DNA of 64,000 nt from Harmothoe impar (Eukaryota; Annelida; Polychaeta; Phyllodocida; Polynoidae): positions 68,874,609 to 68,938,608 of the forward strand of contig OX381709.1 in assembly GCA_947462335.1 (NCBI GenBank). Reading direction: 5' to 3'. Below the pieces are notes generated by a model that saw only the letters and a program-made list of their open reading frames with translations, was not told where the DNA came from and did no database searches. Of this stretch, positions 1 to 13,143 are shown piece by piece (positions within the stretch are counted from its first letter, which is position 1; each line of letters starts with the position of its first letter). A program made the position numbers and the translations under genes.

Positions 1-504
1 AAAAAATTTAAGGTTGGCCAAACAGATGATTTAAATCAAACCTAAAACCTTGGATACTGTAGACTGGTCAGTATTGATCAGTGTTGTTATACTTTTATAC
101 ATTATGGAAGGATAAGACATGTAGGTTTAGTTATGTGTGGCAAATTTGTTATCCCTCATTTTGTAATGAGATTCTAATGTTTGGTATTAATAACGCATTC
201 CTTCTTCAAGGAATAGCTCCATTTCAAGTTAGCCAATCATGACAAAATGACAAAATGTATGACTCATTCTGAGTATTTTTGAAATGTTTTTTGAAACTAC
301 TTTTGCATGTATTTTAATTTAAAAATTATCTAAGAACAGCACTTTAAGAAATGTTAATATAATTGTTGTTGTTCATTTTCTCCGAGTCACCCTTTATGTT
401 TTCTAGCTTAAGGATGCAACTAATTATGACCATTACTTCGTTCCAGATGCAAATCAGTGTAATGTACTACATGCTACAGCTCCCTATCCAGCCCGACTTA
501 CTAA

Positions 505-616
505 CCCAGTAAACAAAAAACGTTATACAACATTTTATAACGTTATATAACGTTTCTCTAAGGCTCCTTACTATAGCATAACGTTATATAACGTTTTAAA
601 ACGTTTTTTAGCCGGG
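505..616. mobile_element. Short MITE with CCCAG/CCGGG ends and AACGTT-rich interior
   Basis: The element starts CCCAGTAAACAAAAAACG and ends CGTTTTTTAGCCGGG, so the ends are imperfect inverted repeats. Its interior is made of repeated AACGTTATA-type words. It is flanked by AA on both sides. The paralogous position in copy B (around 5836-5850) reads straight through with a single AA, which is an empty site proving insertion after the tandem duplication. The ends match those of the 2-kb element at 54434-56498. Confidence 0.75.
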
Positions 617-3600
617 AAGCCTATAGACTATTTTATATCGTACCCCCCTGTTCCTTCAACAACTCACTACCAATGCTTTACACTCAGCTATAGACACAAT
701 TTCGGATGCCCCACCAATAAAAAGTCAATACTTCACCTCCACCCCACAATAGGATTGTAATGTAATTGTCTCCCATCACCAGGCCTTAACATGGTATGCC
801 TAAAGAGGGATGGCATAGCATCCCTTAGTGATAGTCCACCCCACACAGCTTAATCGTGTTAGGACAGACTGCTATCCATCAGGAGTGTCCTACTCTCTGT
901 ATGATGTATGATGGCTCTCTTGGTGCAGTAATGTAATGGTGTCATAGCGATCAATGTACATCCGACCCAGACATCCTCCTCAGAATAAAGAATGAAGAGG
1001 ATTAGGGACATGGGGGGACTGGGAGCAGAACTGCCTTTTTGGCACTGATTTACCATTGGCCAGCCCCAAGGCTGGTGCCCTGCTAATTGGAAAAATGATG
1101 GATATGGCGTGGCCTTTCAACAGATCAGGGACATCAGACAGGCACTCTGGGTAGCTGGCCTCTCAAGGTGGCTTACACTGCCCCCTGAAAGCTGGACAAA
1201 AGACAGGTGTGTTTGTATAACAGCTTTAGCAAAGTAGGGCTACCCAAACATTCCTTAGCAGCCAAACACGGTGCTATATTTCTATTCACTATGGCACAGA
1301 ACTTTTATGATGATAATTACGAGGTCCGTTTTAGCAAATATATTTACATGCATTTTATTTATAATTCGGCACATTTGCATATTCAAACTGAAAATAAATG
1401 ACTTTCATATAGGCATGTGACAGCCATATTATCCGAACAATTTTTAATCATGCCCTATATACAGTGATATATAGTGCCACCAGTGTGTGCTTAGGTCCAC
1501 ATCCTTAATCCAATGATTACCAACTAGCTGCAAGGAAGTTAGCAGAACAGGACATCAGAGCACACCATGTAACATAAAACCACATCATATCATTGTATAT
1601 TCCTGTAGCCTTAAAGGGGCATTCTCACCACTCGTGCTTACCACATACTAGACTAGAACAGTACTAGAATTGTGAGTGGGAAACGCTTGGTGAGAATGCT
1701 ACTTTAATAAAGCGGCCTCTAGCTTGAAGATTAACTCCCGACCCAGACACTTTCCTTTTGACATGGACATAATATTTCCTTACAGACTAGCCACAGCAAT
1801 AAACATCCTGCCACACCCCTGAGGAAAGCACCATTATATCACTTTATTAGAGTCACCGTCCGCAGAACATAAATCGGCTGTATGCGGCCATTTTATACAC
1901 AATTTACATAGGAAATGCATGGCAATTTTATCCATATACGGCCGATTTATGCTCTATGGACGGTGGCCATAACAAGAAGGTTTATACAGGCTTGCATTTC
2001 TCATACATATGATATTCTACCAGGAAAAGGCACAGGTTATTAGTTAGTAGGGAGATAAAGGCAAATGCTGCCCTCACCAGAAGACGCTCTCATGCCCTCG
2101 TCCTGGCAATTATTCCATTTACCTGTGTACCAATATCTTCCTGCAATCACAAGCTTTCACTATCAAAGACGTATCACGTACCTGTTTATTTGTACATTTC
2201 AAACTAAACTTATTTTGCAGCACAATGTCTGAGCGCAGATGCTATTTGCGGTTAGGCAATTGTTGCCAGAAAGTTTCTGCATTATAAGAATCCATCACGA
2301 TATGTCTAGCTTGATCCAAATTACAACAGATGTAAGTACAACTGGGAGAAATGCTTACTCATTTCTGTGTATACATTCGATTTCCCCTGTAGAATTACCT
2401 TAGTAGTCCAATAGTTTAATCTGTGGAAAGTAAACCTGTGCAAAAACCTAATCAATGCAAAAAGATAAATGGCGAGAGCAGTTTGGTGACTTTACTAGGG
2501 ACCACTCCCTTTTGGCTCTAAAATTATTACAATATCAAAAAATTGAAAAATTAACACTGTGTATTGCACATAATATGTATTTGTCCTGCCATTATGGCAA
2601 CATGATGTCAGTATTCCCATGGAAGTCTAATTGTTTTCTAAATCCCACTGTATAAAAAAATCTGGTTAGAATAGGGATGATAATAACATCATGTACCATC
2701 TGTCATTTCCATCAGCAGGACATTCACCTGAGGCAGGCTGTTATCAGGGCTGTAGTTCTGATGGCTTGAGAGGTTTTCCAGTGTGCTCAGTCTGCCCATA
2801 GACCCAGCTTTAGTGGCAATGCCATTAAAACGTCATTGTGTGTAAGAAGCCAGGGTTACTAGGAAGTAGTGCTCAGGGACTGGAGGACTTCTGTTATAGT
2901 CTGGATAAGGCATACAGGGGCATACAGCTCCACCTAGCCGTGATCCCAGCAGGTGTATTCCTGAACTATGTTAGTAGTTAGGAATTTATTTGGGCTCAAA
3001 ATTTGATATATTTTTGGCTTTTATTGTCTATAATCGGCCTACAAAAGGGGTGGGGTGCGCCTATCAGGGGATGTGCGTGTATTACGTCAAATACATTATT
3101 TCAAAAACTGATGCAAGGTTATATATGATGACACCTATTAAAGTAAAAAAGTTCTACGATGCATGGACATTTTGGATTGATCTGAAAATGCCTCCATAAT
3201 ATTAGGTGGGGGTTAAGCAAGATTGGCGGAGAATATGGTGCATTACTGTCAAATTCAGCAGAGTGCATACAACACCATGGAAACAAAACTCTTCTAGGGT
3301 ATTAGATTTGTCCCTACCAGAGCGAACCAGTCCTCTTTAATGTAGCAGTCCTATAGCATAAGCAGCTGTCACATAGTGCATCAATTATGTATACGAGGTG
3401 CTTTTTTTACAATGAAGTGTTGTGCATTGTGAATTCAGATCATTTAGAGCCCGCATCATAGAGTACAATGTATGAGGCACAATAGTCTCACATATCAATA
3501 CATAAACACGGCATAGAATACCAAGATGCAGGAAGTCGTCCATCAAGTTAAATGGTTCTTGGATATTTCTCCTCTTACCAGTAATGAGACTGGTCTGGTG

Positions 3601-3797
3601 AAGCTGTCACTAAAAAGCCAGTGAGAAGTGTTATATTCATTATAAGTGAGAGGATGCTTTAGATAGTGACAGAACAAGTAATTTATAATAGCTGTAATTT
3701 AAGAAACACAACAAACAAGTATATATCAAACACAAATGAGTAACACATTGACTGAAATGTATACATGCATAACTAAAGTGGGGTAAATTTTACATAG

Positions 3798-3940
3798 ACG
3801 CCCTCCAGTACTGTAGCCGGATACCTAAACTACAGTCTGCTCGAACCAGAGAGCTGTTGCGCCACCTGTACAAGTTCTCCATGAAACCAGAGAATGTTAA
3901 TGTTATCAGACTGGTGCAAGTGCTGCGCAGCAACGGCAAA
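3798..3940 (+). CDS. Candidate internal exon, unknown protein
   Basis: A 143-nt segment follows an acceptor-like TTTTACATAG and ends before GTACAG. In the phase with two leading bases it is open for 47 codons and reads as a helical, Arg/Leu-rich segment that includes the words RELLRHLYKFSMKPENVNV. I do not recognise the family; the composition would suit a helical-repeat protein, but that is inference. Its paralogue at 9562-9705 keeps the same frame for 39 codons with few replacements before a stop, which suggests the ancestral segment was coding. No partner exon was identified in the rest of the unit, so this could be the relic of a host gene duplicated with the array. Confidence 0.4.
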
Positions 3941-4845
3941 GTACAGTTGAAGGCTGCCACTTTATGTGCATGCCCAATATGTATGGAATCTGCCAGTAGC
4001 TTTAAATTTATTTGGAATTCCATAGATTCTCCCGTATTTGACATTGATTGAGGTCATGTCTAGCTCTCTTACTTCAGATGTAGGTGCCACAGGCTACCCA
4101 CTCACACAGTACCAAGACTCAGGGGTAACTTCACCTTCACAGGTCTTTTAATATAAGAAAGAATGACACAAGATCAGAATCACTATCAGAAGCGCATATT
4201 TATTGGGATTAAATGAAGGGCTCAACCAATATTGTGGAATGTATAATATTATTAAGGTTATGGGTAGCATATGTATGGAACCATGTCAGAATTCTCCCTC
4301 TAACTGCCCTGCGGGGAGGCATTCTCACAGCCCATGTAACACCCTACCTTAAGTATATAGACAGCAGAATGGCTGAAATTCCCTTGCTTCCTAGCGATGA
4401 CGCATTGTTCTCGTCATACATGTGTATCTCTGCCAAAACCTTTATCATATCAGAAGGGGCAAGGTAATATCCACTATGAACTTTACTAAAAATAAATGAT
4501 TTCCCCTAGTTGAATCTGAAATTAACCAATTGCAAGTCTGTGATATAGAGGCGTATAAGTCCACGACATACTAGACCATTTTCTGGCGGTTTCCGTAACA
4601 CACAGAAGCAGAATTAAATGCATACTGTAATCCATGGCCAGCAAGTTAATGTTCGAGGCGTATATATTCTTTGTGCTTGTGTCTAAATCAGCTTGTCTTG
4701 ACAGCGTTTATGCACTTTAGACATGCTTCCATTAGACCTTAAGAGAGAAGCAACCTTAATGGAACAGCCCCATAACATAAGATCTCCAGCTGTAAAATAC
4801 CATATAATGCATCAATAATGTATTTTACACTATAGTGTGGTGATA

Positions 4846-5214
4846 TGGCTGTGTCTCACGACCTTGAGACAATGTTTTTGTCTCTGACCGGGTGCCGTCT
4901 CTGACCAGGTGCGGTCTCTGACCGGCTGCCGTCTCTGACCGGCTTGGCTTGATAAGGTCAAAATACTAGCAGCAGGAGGCTAATTACAATTATAACTATG
5001 ATTATATAACAACCGCCATAATGTTTTTCCAAATCCTTATATATATGAGTATAATTCTTTTTTAAAACACCTTTTTCTGACACCTGGTCAGAGACGGCAG
5101 CCGGTCAGAGACGGCAGCCGGTCAGAGACGGCAGCCGGTCAGAGACGGCAGCCGGTCAGAGACGGCACCCGATCAGAGACAAAAACATTGTCCCAAGGTT
5201 GTGAGACACAGCCA
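4846..5214. mobile_element. Foldback MITE with tandem-repeat arms, TA target duplication
   Basis: The element begins TGGCTGTGTCTCACGACC and ends with the near-complement GTGAGACACAGCCA, flanked by TA on both sides. Each arm continues into tandem copies of a roughly 18-bp word around GTCTCTGACCGG (about four on the left; on the right about five, read as complement), so the arms can fold on each other. The AT-rich centre is noncoding. Related copies lie at 31470-31715, 57686-58019 and 58473-58806. Confidence 0.8.
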
Positions 5215-5505
5215 TATACACTTACAAACTGCAATTAACTCATAACATGGAACCTGCATTATGGAGCACAATGTATTAGCTATGACTTGGTGATATCCAT
5301 ATCTATCAATACATAAACACAGTCGTGGCATAGAATCACATACAAAGATCCAGGAAGTCTTCCATCAAACTTAATGGTTGTTGGATATTCTTTGTTACAG
5401 CTCCTCTAGCCATTAATAAGACTTGTGAATTTGTCAATAAAAAGGCAACTAGGAGTTCCCCATGCATTATGAGTGAAATCATGCATAATGCCATAATGAG
5501 GCCAT

Positions 5506-8500
5506 CTTGTAATCTCATGTTTGGTAATAATAACGCATTCCTCCTTCACGGAATAGCTCTATTTCAAGTTACCCAATCATAACAAAATAAGGGACCTCTA
5601 TGCCTCCTTCTGATTATTTTTTAATGTTTTTTGAAACAATCTTTACATGTATTTTAATCTAAAAATTATCTAAGAACAGCACTTTAAGAAATATAATTGT
5701 TGTTGTTCATATTCTCCAAGTCAGCTTTTATGTTTTCTACCTTCAGAATGCAACTAATTATGACCATTACTTATGTTACATATGCATAGCAGTTTAATGT
5801 AGTACTTGCTCCAGCTCCCTATCCAGCCAGGCTTACTAAGCTTATAGCTATGGATTATTTTATTTCTTACCCCTTGTTCCTTTGACAACTCACTACCAAT
5901 GCTTTACACTCAGCTGTAGACACAATTTTGGATGCCCCACCAATAACGGGACAATACTTCACCTCCACCCCACAATGGGATTGTAATGTAATTGTCTCCC
6001 ATCACCAGGCCTTAACATGGTATGCCTAAAGAGGGATGGCATAGCATCCCTTAGTGACAGGCCACCCTACACAGCTTAATCGTGTTAGGACGGACTGTTA
6101 TCTATGAGGAATGTCCTACTCTCTGTATAATGAATAATGGCTCTCTTGGTGCTGTATGTAATGGTGTCATAGCGATCAATGTACATCCGACCCAGACACC
6201 CTCTTCAGAATAAAGAATGAAGAGGATTAGGAACATGGGGGACTGGGAGCAGAACTGTCTTTTTGGCACTGATTTACCATTGGCCATCGCCAAGGCTGGT
6301 GCCCTGCTAATTGGGAAAATGATGGATATGGTGTTGCCTTTCAACAGATCAGGGACATCAGACAGGCACTCTGGGTAGCTGGCCTCTCAAGGTGGCTTAC
6401 ACTGCTCCCTGAAAGCTGGACAAAAGACAGGTGTGTTCGTCTTACAGCTCTAGCAAAGTAGGGCTACCCAAACATTCCTTAGCAGACTTAGCCAAACAGG
6501 GTGCTATATTTCTATTCACTATGGTGCAGACCTTTTATGATAAGAATTACCAGGTCCGTTTTGGCAAATACAATCATTTCCATGCATTTTATCTATAGTT
6601 TGGCATATTAGCATAGTCAAACTGAAAAGAAATGACTTTCATATAAAGACATGTGATAGCCATATTATCCAAACAATTTCTTTTAATCATGCCCTATATA
6701 ATAGTGTCACCAGTGTGTGCTTAGGTCCACATCCTTAATCCAATGATTACCAACTAGCTGCAAGGAAACAGGACTCATTGTATATACTCTGTAGCCTTAA
6801 TAAGGTGGCCTCTAGCTTGAAGATTAGCTCCTGACCCAGACACTTTCCATTTGACATGGACATTATTTATTTAATTTCCTTACAAAATAGCCACAGGAAT
6901 AAACTATCTGCCACACACGTGAAGAAAGCACCATTATCTCACTTACAAAAAGATATGTACAGGTTTGCCTTTCTCATACAACGGGAAAAGGATATTATGA
7001 TACTGATCAATGAGTTTTTGCTGGTGATCTCATGTAGGCCCTTGTGATATGCCTTAGTTATAACAGTGAATATGATATTCTACCAGGAAAAGGAAAAGGT
7101 TATTACTTTGAGGCTTCTCACCTATAAGTAGAGGACCTCAGGAGGACATTATGTGTTTGCATTCATTGAAGAAAAATAATTTCCGTCTTAACATGTTTGG
7201 TGTAGGGAGATAAAGGCAAATGCTGCCCTCACCAGAAGACCCTCTCATGCCCTCTTCCTGGCAATCATTCCATTTACCTGTGTACAAATGTCTACCTGCA
7301 ATCACAAGCTTTCACTATCAAAGATGTATCATATTTGTTCATTTGGAACTAAACTTATTTTGCAACACAATGTCTGAGCGCAGATGCTGTTTGCCGTTAA
7401 GCTCAAATAACACGAGGCAATTGTTGCCAGAGAGTTTCTGCAATATGAGAATCCGTCACAATGTGTCTAACTTGATCCAAATTACAACAGATGTGAGTAC
7501 AAATAGGAGAAATGCTTACTCATTTCTGTGTATACAGTAGATTTCCCCTGTCAAATTCCCATAGTAGACCAATAGTATTTAATCTGTGGACAGTAAACCT
7601 GTGCAAAACCTAATCAATGCAAAAAAGATAATTACAGTTTGGTGACTTTACTAGGGACCACTCCCTTTTGGCTCTAAAATTATTAAAATAAAAAATTACA
7701 AAATTAACACTGTGTATTGCACATATGTATTTGTCCTACCATTATGGCAACATGATGTCACTATTCCCATGGAAGTCTAATTATTTTCGAAATCCCATTG
7801 TATAAAAAGTTCTGACTAGAATGGAGATGATAATAACATCAGGTACCATCCGTCATTTCCATCAGCAGGACATTCACCTGAGGCAGCCTGTTATCAGGGC
7901 TGTAGTTCTGATAGCTTGAGAGGTTTTCCAGTGTGCTCAGTCTGCCCACAGATTCAGCTTCAGTGGCAGTGCCATTAAAACGTCATTGTGTGTAAGACGC
8001 CAGGGTTACTAGGAAGTAGTGCTCAGGGACTGGAGGATTTCCTGTTATGGTCTGGATAAGGCATAGGCCTACAGGGGCCTACAGCTCGAACTAGCCGTAA
8101 TCTCAGAAGGTGTATTCATTAACTAGGTCTAACATAGGTGTTGTAGTATTGTGTTCAATGCAATAAGCACACAGTGCGCATAACAATCACCCTAGACACA
8201 TTTTGATAGTAAGAATTTATTTGGGCTCAAAATCTGATATATGTTAGGCTTTTATCGTCTAAAATCGGCCTACAAAGGGGGGGGGGGGGGCGCTTATTAC
8301 GTCAAATACATTATTTCAAAAACTGGTGCACTCATTTATAAACCCTGATAAATGATGACACTTATCAAAGCAAACGAGTAGGGATTAAGCAGGATTGGCG
8401 GACAACATGGTGCATTACTGTCAAATTTAGCAGAGTGCATACAACACCATAGAAACAAAACTCTTCTAGGGTATTAGACTTGTTCTAGGGTATTAGACTT

Positions 8501-9800
8501 GTATCAGAGCGAACCAGTCCCCTTTAATGTAGCAGTTCTATAGCATAAGCAGTTGTCACATCAATTATGTATACAAGGTGCTTTTTTTACAATGAAGTGT
8601 TGTGTATTGTTTAATTCATATCATTTAGAGCCCGCATTATAGAGTACAATGTATGAGGCACAATAGTCTCACATATCAATACATAAACACAGCATAGAAT
8701 ACCAAGATGCAGGAAGTCATCCATCAAGTTAAATGGTTCTTGGATATTTCACCTCTCACTAGTAATGAGACTGGTAAAGCTATCACTAAAAAGCTAGTGG
8801 GAAGTGTTATATTCATTAGGCCAATCAAAACCATGACCAATGACTGAAAAATCTGACGAGGGAGGGTTTTTTTTCTCTTTTTTTTTAATCCACGGGCTAA
8901 AATGTTCAGGATGAAATACATTTTTGTTGACCGAAATTCACATTTTGGTAGTTAAGAATTTATTGATCTTTGAAAGTAGGGAAAGTGCAAGTTATTTCTA
9001 TTCCACTGCACTGCTGTCAGTATGAGCTTTAATTTGATACCAAATGTGCCAATATTTGTCCATTTTTTATCATGTTTTTCATCAAAGATTTACAAAAAAA
9101 AAGAAAAAAGTTTTCTTCAAAACTTGATTTTAATGATGCGTGTGCGCAGTGATGAGAAACCATTTTATTTTTTTAAGTGGCCTAAAAAGTGAGAGGAAGC
9201 TTTAGATAGTGACAGAACAAGTGATCTATAATAGCTGAAATTTAATAAACACAACAAACAAGTATATATATCAAACACAAATGATTGACTTAAATGTATG
9301 TATGCATAACTAAAGTCACTGGAAGTGAGCATGGCTCAAGTGGCAAGCGCTTTCCGCAAGCCTGTGGCGTGCGAACAGGCATCGTTATTCACACCTTCAT
9401 GGCGCGTGAGTAGCGGTCCTGATTCCCATGCCCAGTAGGGTGTAGAAAACACTATATGTAAAAATCAAAGGTTGTCACCAAAAGCCTCTGTGGAGTAATA
9501 GGTACAACGTTGACATCTTGCATGCACATTTGTGGACGCATACAGGACCCCCTTGGGGTAAACGCCCTCCAGTACTGTAACCGGATACCTAAACTACAGT
9601 CTGCTCGAACCAGAGAGCTGTTACGCCACCTGTACAAGTTCTCCATGAAACCAGAGGATGTTAATGTTATCAGACCAGTGTGAGTGCTGCGCGGCAACAA
9701 AGGACAGTTGAAGGTCGCCACTTTATCGCGGCGTGCCTGCTTTGAATGAACTACGAGCCGCTAATCAAAAACTCATCTTATGCGGCATTTGTAAATGACC
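5506..9800. repeat. Diverged tandem unit, copy B
   Basis: This is a second copy of the unit at 100-5505, colinear from about 5510 to 9705. It lacks the MITE found at 505-616. It contains a G homopolymer near 8277-8290 and an insertion near 8815-9180 that copy A lacks. A 106-codon ORF at 7220-7540 is not conserved in copy A, where the frame breaks, so I do not call it a gene. The exon-like segment near its right end is decayed. Confidence 0.75.
9562..9705 (+). pseudogene. Decayed paralogue of the exon at 3798-3940
   Basis: The sequence aligns directly with 3798-3945 but two changes inactivate it. The acceptor region is shortened, so the TTTTACATAG seen in copy A is missing and the segment follows GGGGTAA directly. 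The frame then meets a TGA at 9681-9683. Several other differences are synonymous third-base changes, consistent with an originally coding sequence that decayed after duplication. Confidence 0.5.
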
Positions 9801-9949
9801 TTAAGGCTTAGATATTTGTGGGTCTTGAATACTACGTAAGCTGCCCTTTTAGGGCTTAGTGACACTTAGTGACAGTTAAAGATTTATGCTGTGTATGGTG
9901 ACTTGAAAGGTGTATGCTAAATGGAACTCCATCTTAAAGATGGCCTCCT

Positions 9950-12674
9950 CTTTTAAATGAAAAACCTAGTGTATCATAGTGATTCTTCAGCCAATAAATA
10001 TTTCAACAACAACAATTGGTTTTCTGTGAACAGAGTGTTATATAGTACATACTTCAGCTCCCTATTCAGCCTGATCAGTGGGTATAGCGAGCCTGGGTAT
10101 GGAATAATTACTTCCCCTTTCTTCTTTCTCAGCCTCCAACTATACTATATTACTCCTTGCAATATTATGTGGCTATAGATGCAATTGCAAATGCTCCTGC
10201 TATCAGGAGCCAATGCTTCACCCCAGCCCACAATAATACCATAATGTAATAATCTTCTGTCACCTGTCCTCACCATTGTCTGTAAGTGCCACAATGCCTA
10301 GACCAGGATGGCATCTCTTAGTGATAGTCAACCCCCACACAACTTTACAGTGTTAGGACAGACTGTTATCTATCAGGGGGTGTCCTACTCTCTGCATGAT
10401 ATATGAAGGTCAAGTTTCCATGGTTCAATCTCCACTACCATCTTTGCACCTTTCCTCATCTATCTTAAATAGGAGGCTTCTCAGGGTGCAGTAATGTAAT
10501 AGTGAACAGCAGTGCAGGTACATTCAATCAAGGCTCCCTCCGCAGGATGAAGGGGCAGTTATGGGGGAGGGGATAGGAAGATTAGGGACGTGGGCGGTCT
10601 TTTTGGCCGAGATTAGCCATTGGCCATCTGTCAGGGTGGAATCCTGCTAATTGGGAAAATGATGAATATGGTGTGGCCTTTCAACAGATCAGGGACATCA
10701 AAAAGGCACTCTGGGCAGCTGGACTCATGGTGGCTTACACTGCTCCCCGGGGACGGTACAAAAAAGGATGTTTCAAGGACCACAACTCTAACAACTAAGG
10801 GTGACTATTACATTCCTGAGCACATTCTTAGCCAAACAGGGCAGGGCTGGGCATGTTGTGATATGCTGGAGCAAACCTAGGAATCTTTGGAGCAATGTTT
10901 TTCATACTCTCCTTGACGTGAATTTCAGGTGTGTAATAAAAAAGAATTTTGATTTCTGTCTTTAGTTTGGTGTGCTCTGAGGGGTTGGTCACTTTCAGGG
11001 CACATGGCTGATAGGAATTCTCTGAATTCTGCCTTTAGATTTGTGCATTCTGTTTTAGGCACATTCCTCCCTATTTAGAATTATTGCTCTCAGAGAATTT
11101 TGAAATTCTACCTTTAGATTGGTGTTTTCTAAGTACTTTTGGGGGCATGTGGATCCAGGAAAACTTTGAATTTTTATGTTTAGAATGAGGAGTTTGGGAG
11201 CATACTGCTCAGCCAAGATTTGGAACTTATACCTTTGAGATAGATGTTTCAATGATGGTTTGGGGAGCATTTTGTTCCAGGAAAATCTAGAAATTTCACC
11301 ATGTCTTCTGATCATTTTGGAAGCATGTTGCTCCAGGAAAATGTTGAAAATCTACATTTAGATTGGTGTATTTTGTGTTGGTTTGGGGGCATATTGGTTC
11401 ATGAGAAATTTGTAATTCTATCTGTAGACTGGTATATATTGAGGGGATCATGGGACTACCGTATGTTCTAAGAAATTCAAGAAAATTTGATTCTAGATTA
11501 TGTTTCTGGGTATGTTGCAAAGAATATGGGCATTTTACTTTCAGATTGGTACATTCTGTAGGCAGATGAGTACATTCTGGGAGCATACTGGTCAAGGAAA
11601 AGTTTGGAAGTCCACTTGAGATTGGTTTACTCCGTAGGGGTTTGTGAGTGCATAGATCCAAGAAAATTTTGAAAAGCTACTATTAGATGGGTGTTTGCTG
11701 AGGGGTTTAAGGGGGTATTGTGCTGGGAACACTGGGAGAGGAAATCTATTGAAATAGCCCTAACTTTGGTTCTAATTGGAATATTTACAAAATTCTTTCA
11801 GCTTGAGAAAGTCCAGACTCTCCCTGATGTCCCTGTTGCATTTTTTAAGACCCCTGTCACACATTTTTTGCGACATTGCGACAGCTGCCCAGCCCTGCAG
11901 GGTCCTACATGACTGTCTACCTTGAAACCTCCCTGATAAACTACCTTCCGTCACAAACCGACCCCCACTTTTAAGACAAATTAATAGGCATATTTTTTTA
12001 AAGGAATCTTTACAGTCTTGAACTATGATTGCTGGAATAAAATTAAAGTTTTTTGAGAAAATCCTGTAAACCAAATTAAGGCTTAAACTTTTGGTCGGTT
12101 TATCAAAGAGGTCACTCAGAGAGTGAGCTCACAGTTGTACAGACTTTTTATATTAATAATTATGAGGTCCGTTTTAGCATAGGATATTTATGATCATTTT
12201 ACCTAGAGTTCAGCATATTTCATTAGTCAAACTGAAATCAATGACTTTCATGTATAATTTCCAAATTACATCATTTTAGAATGCCTTTTACCAAGAACAG
12301 ACAATTTGTACTTAGGTCTGATTGTTTATATACTGAAAGAAGGTCAGCAAAACACAGCACCGGAGTACACCATATGGGCATGAACACATGCTCATGACAC
12401 ATAGTCCCAGACCTAGCATCATGACCATGAATATTCACCCTATCCTTTACAAAGCAGCCTCTACCTTGAAGATTAACCGTCCCCCTCTCTCCACTCCTCC
12501 CCCACACTTTCCATTTGACATATTGCCTTACATACTAGTCACAGCCATGAACTTCCTGCCACACAACTGAAGAAGGAAAAGTTATCTCACCTACAAGGAA
12601 AATGATATTGTGATATCTATCTACTGATCAATGAGTTTTTGATGGTGATATCTAATGCTGGCCATTTTTATTGT
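9950..12674. repeat. Diverged tandem unit, copy C, left part
   Basis: A more diverged copy of the unit. Positions 10040-10860 resemble 5810-6500, including the GTTAGGACAGACTG and AACAGATCAGGGACATCA words, and 12140-12650 resemble 6530-7030. It stops where the DIRS-like element begins, and the similarity resumes at 18205, so that element inserted into copy C. The degenerate repeats at 10920-11720 are an extra insertion or expansion. Confidence 0.6.
10920..11720. repeat. Degenerate tandem repeats, about 75-80 bp
   Basis: About ten imperfect units recur, each combining words like TTTAGATTGGTGTATTCT, a GTTTGGGGGCAT segment and CCAGGAAAATTTTGAA. The units have diverged strongly. They produce short repetitive ORFs on the minus strand (for example 11296-11661), which I treat as by-products rather than genes. 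Unit length and number are estimated by eye. Confidence 0.5.
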
Positions 12675-12941
12675 AATGACAACACGACGAGTTACTGAGT
12701 TTATATTTGGAGTTTATATACTGATTGATAAACTACAACAATTTAAGCAATTGAACTTTGAGTACGTTTTACATCGGTAAGATGGTTTAAAGAAATATCA
12801 CGTCATTGTTAGTTTACACATAAACAGTAAATACAGTATGAGACCTAACGAGGTCAATATTTGACATAAATTTTAAGTAGGTCAGTAGGTCACAAGATAC
12901 ACATGTATCAATTAACAGTCAATCCTCCTAAGTGTTTGAGG
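12675..12941 (-). repeat. Split direct repeat B2 of the DIRS-like element
   Basis: 267 bp nearly identical to B1 (13144-13410), from the AATGACAACACGACGAG end to AAGTGTTTGAGG. It marks the outer 3' boundary of the element. Only scattered substitutions separate the two copies. Confidence 0.85.
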
Positions 12942-12998
12942 TTATAACCCTTATTTTATAAGATTTACCGGTAACAGGTAATGTAGGGTGGGAGGGAG

Positions 12999-13143
12999 GT
13001 AATTTTACAACCCCAATGTGCTCGCCCGGGCACAAGAGGAAGGTTGTGGTGGAGAGTGGATAGTTCGTCAGCGTTCCAGTGGGGGCGCTAGTGGTCATTT
13101 GCCACGCCGATAGTCATTAAACCAAAATGCAAGCATTTAGTCC
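12999..13143 (-). repeat. Split direct repeat A2 of the DIRS-like element
   Basis: About 145 bp matching A1 at 18060-18204, including the shared word GCTCGCCCGGGCACAAGAGG and the GCAAGCATTTAGTCC end. It lies directly against B1, forming the B1-A2-B2 block used in circular-intermediate models of these elements. A short unmatched stretch (12942-12998) separates A2 from B2. Confidence 0.85.

Larger units (their letters stand above)
100..5505. repeat. Diverged tandem unit, copy A
   Basis: Most of this stretch recurs in order further right. Positions 166-230 match 5510-5575, 640-1200 match 5876-6430, 2050-2900 match 7200-8060, 3260-3780 match 8430-9310 and 3798-3950 match 9562-9705. The copies differ by many substitutions and indels, so the duplication is old. 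Part of the unit (about 3450-3640) is repeated again at 5240-5490, which suggests more than one round of duplication. Apart from the exon-like segment at 3798-3940 I see no gene. Copy A carries two private insertions, at 505-616 and 4846-5214. Confidence 0.75.

Noticed and set aside
4890..5190. Repeated GTCTCTGACCGG words as a CRISPR-like array
   Set aside because: Repeats are contiguous and without spacers, mirrored as inverted arms, in a eukaryotic context; they belong to a foldback MITE.
7220..7540. 106-codon plus ORF in tandem copy B
   Set aside because: The same region in copy A (from about 2065) is frame-disrupted early, so there is no sign of protein-level conservation.
11296..11661. 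121-codon minus ORF
   Set aside because: It is the translation of degenerate 75-80 bp repeats, without conserved residues or splice context.
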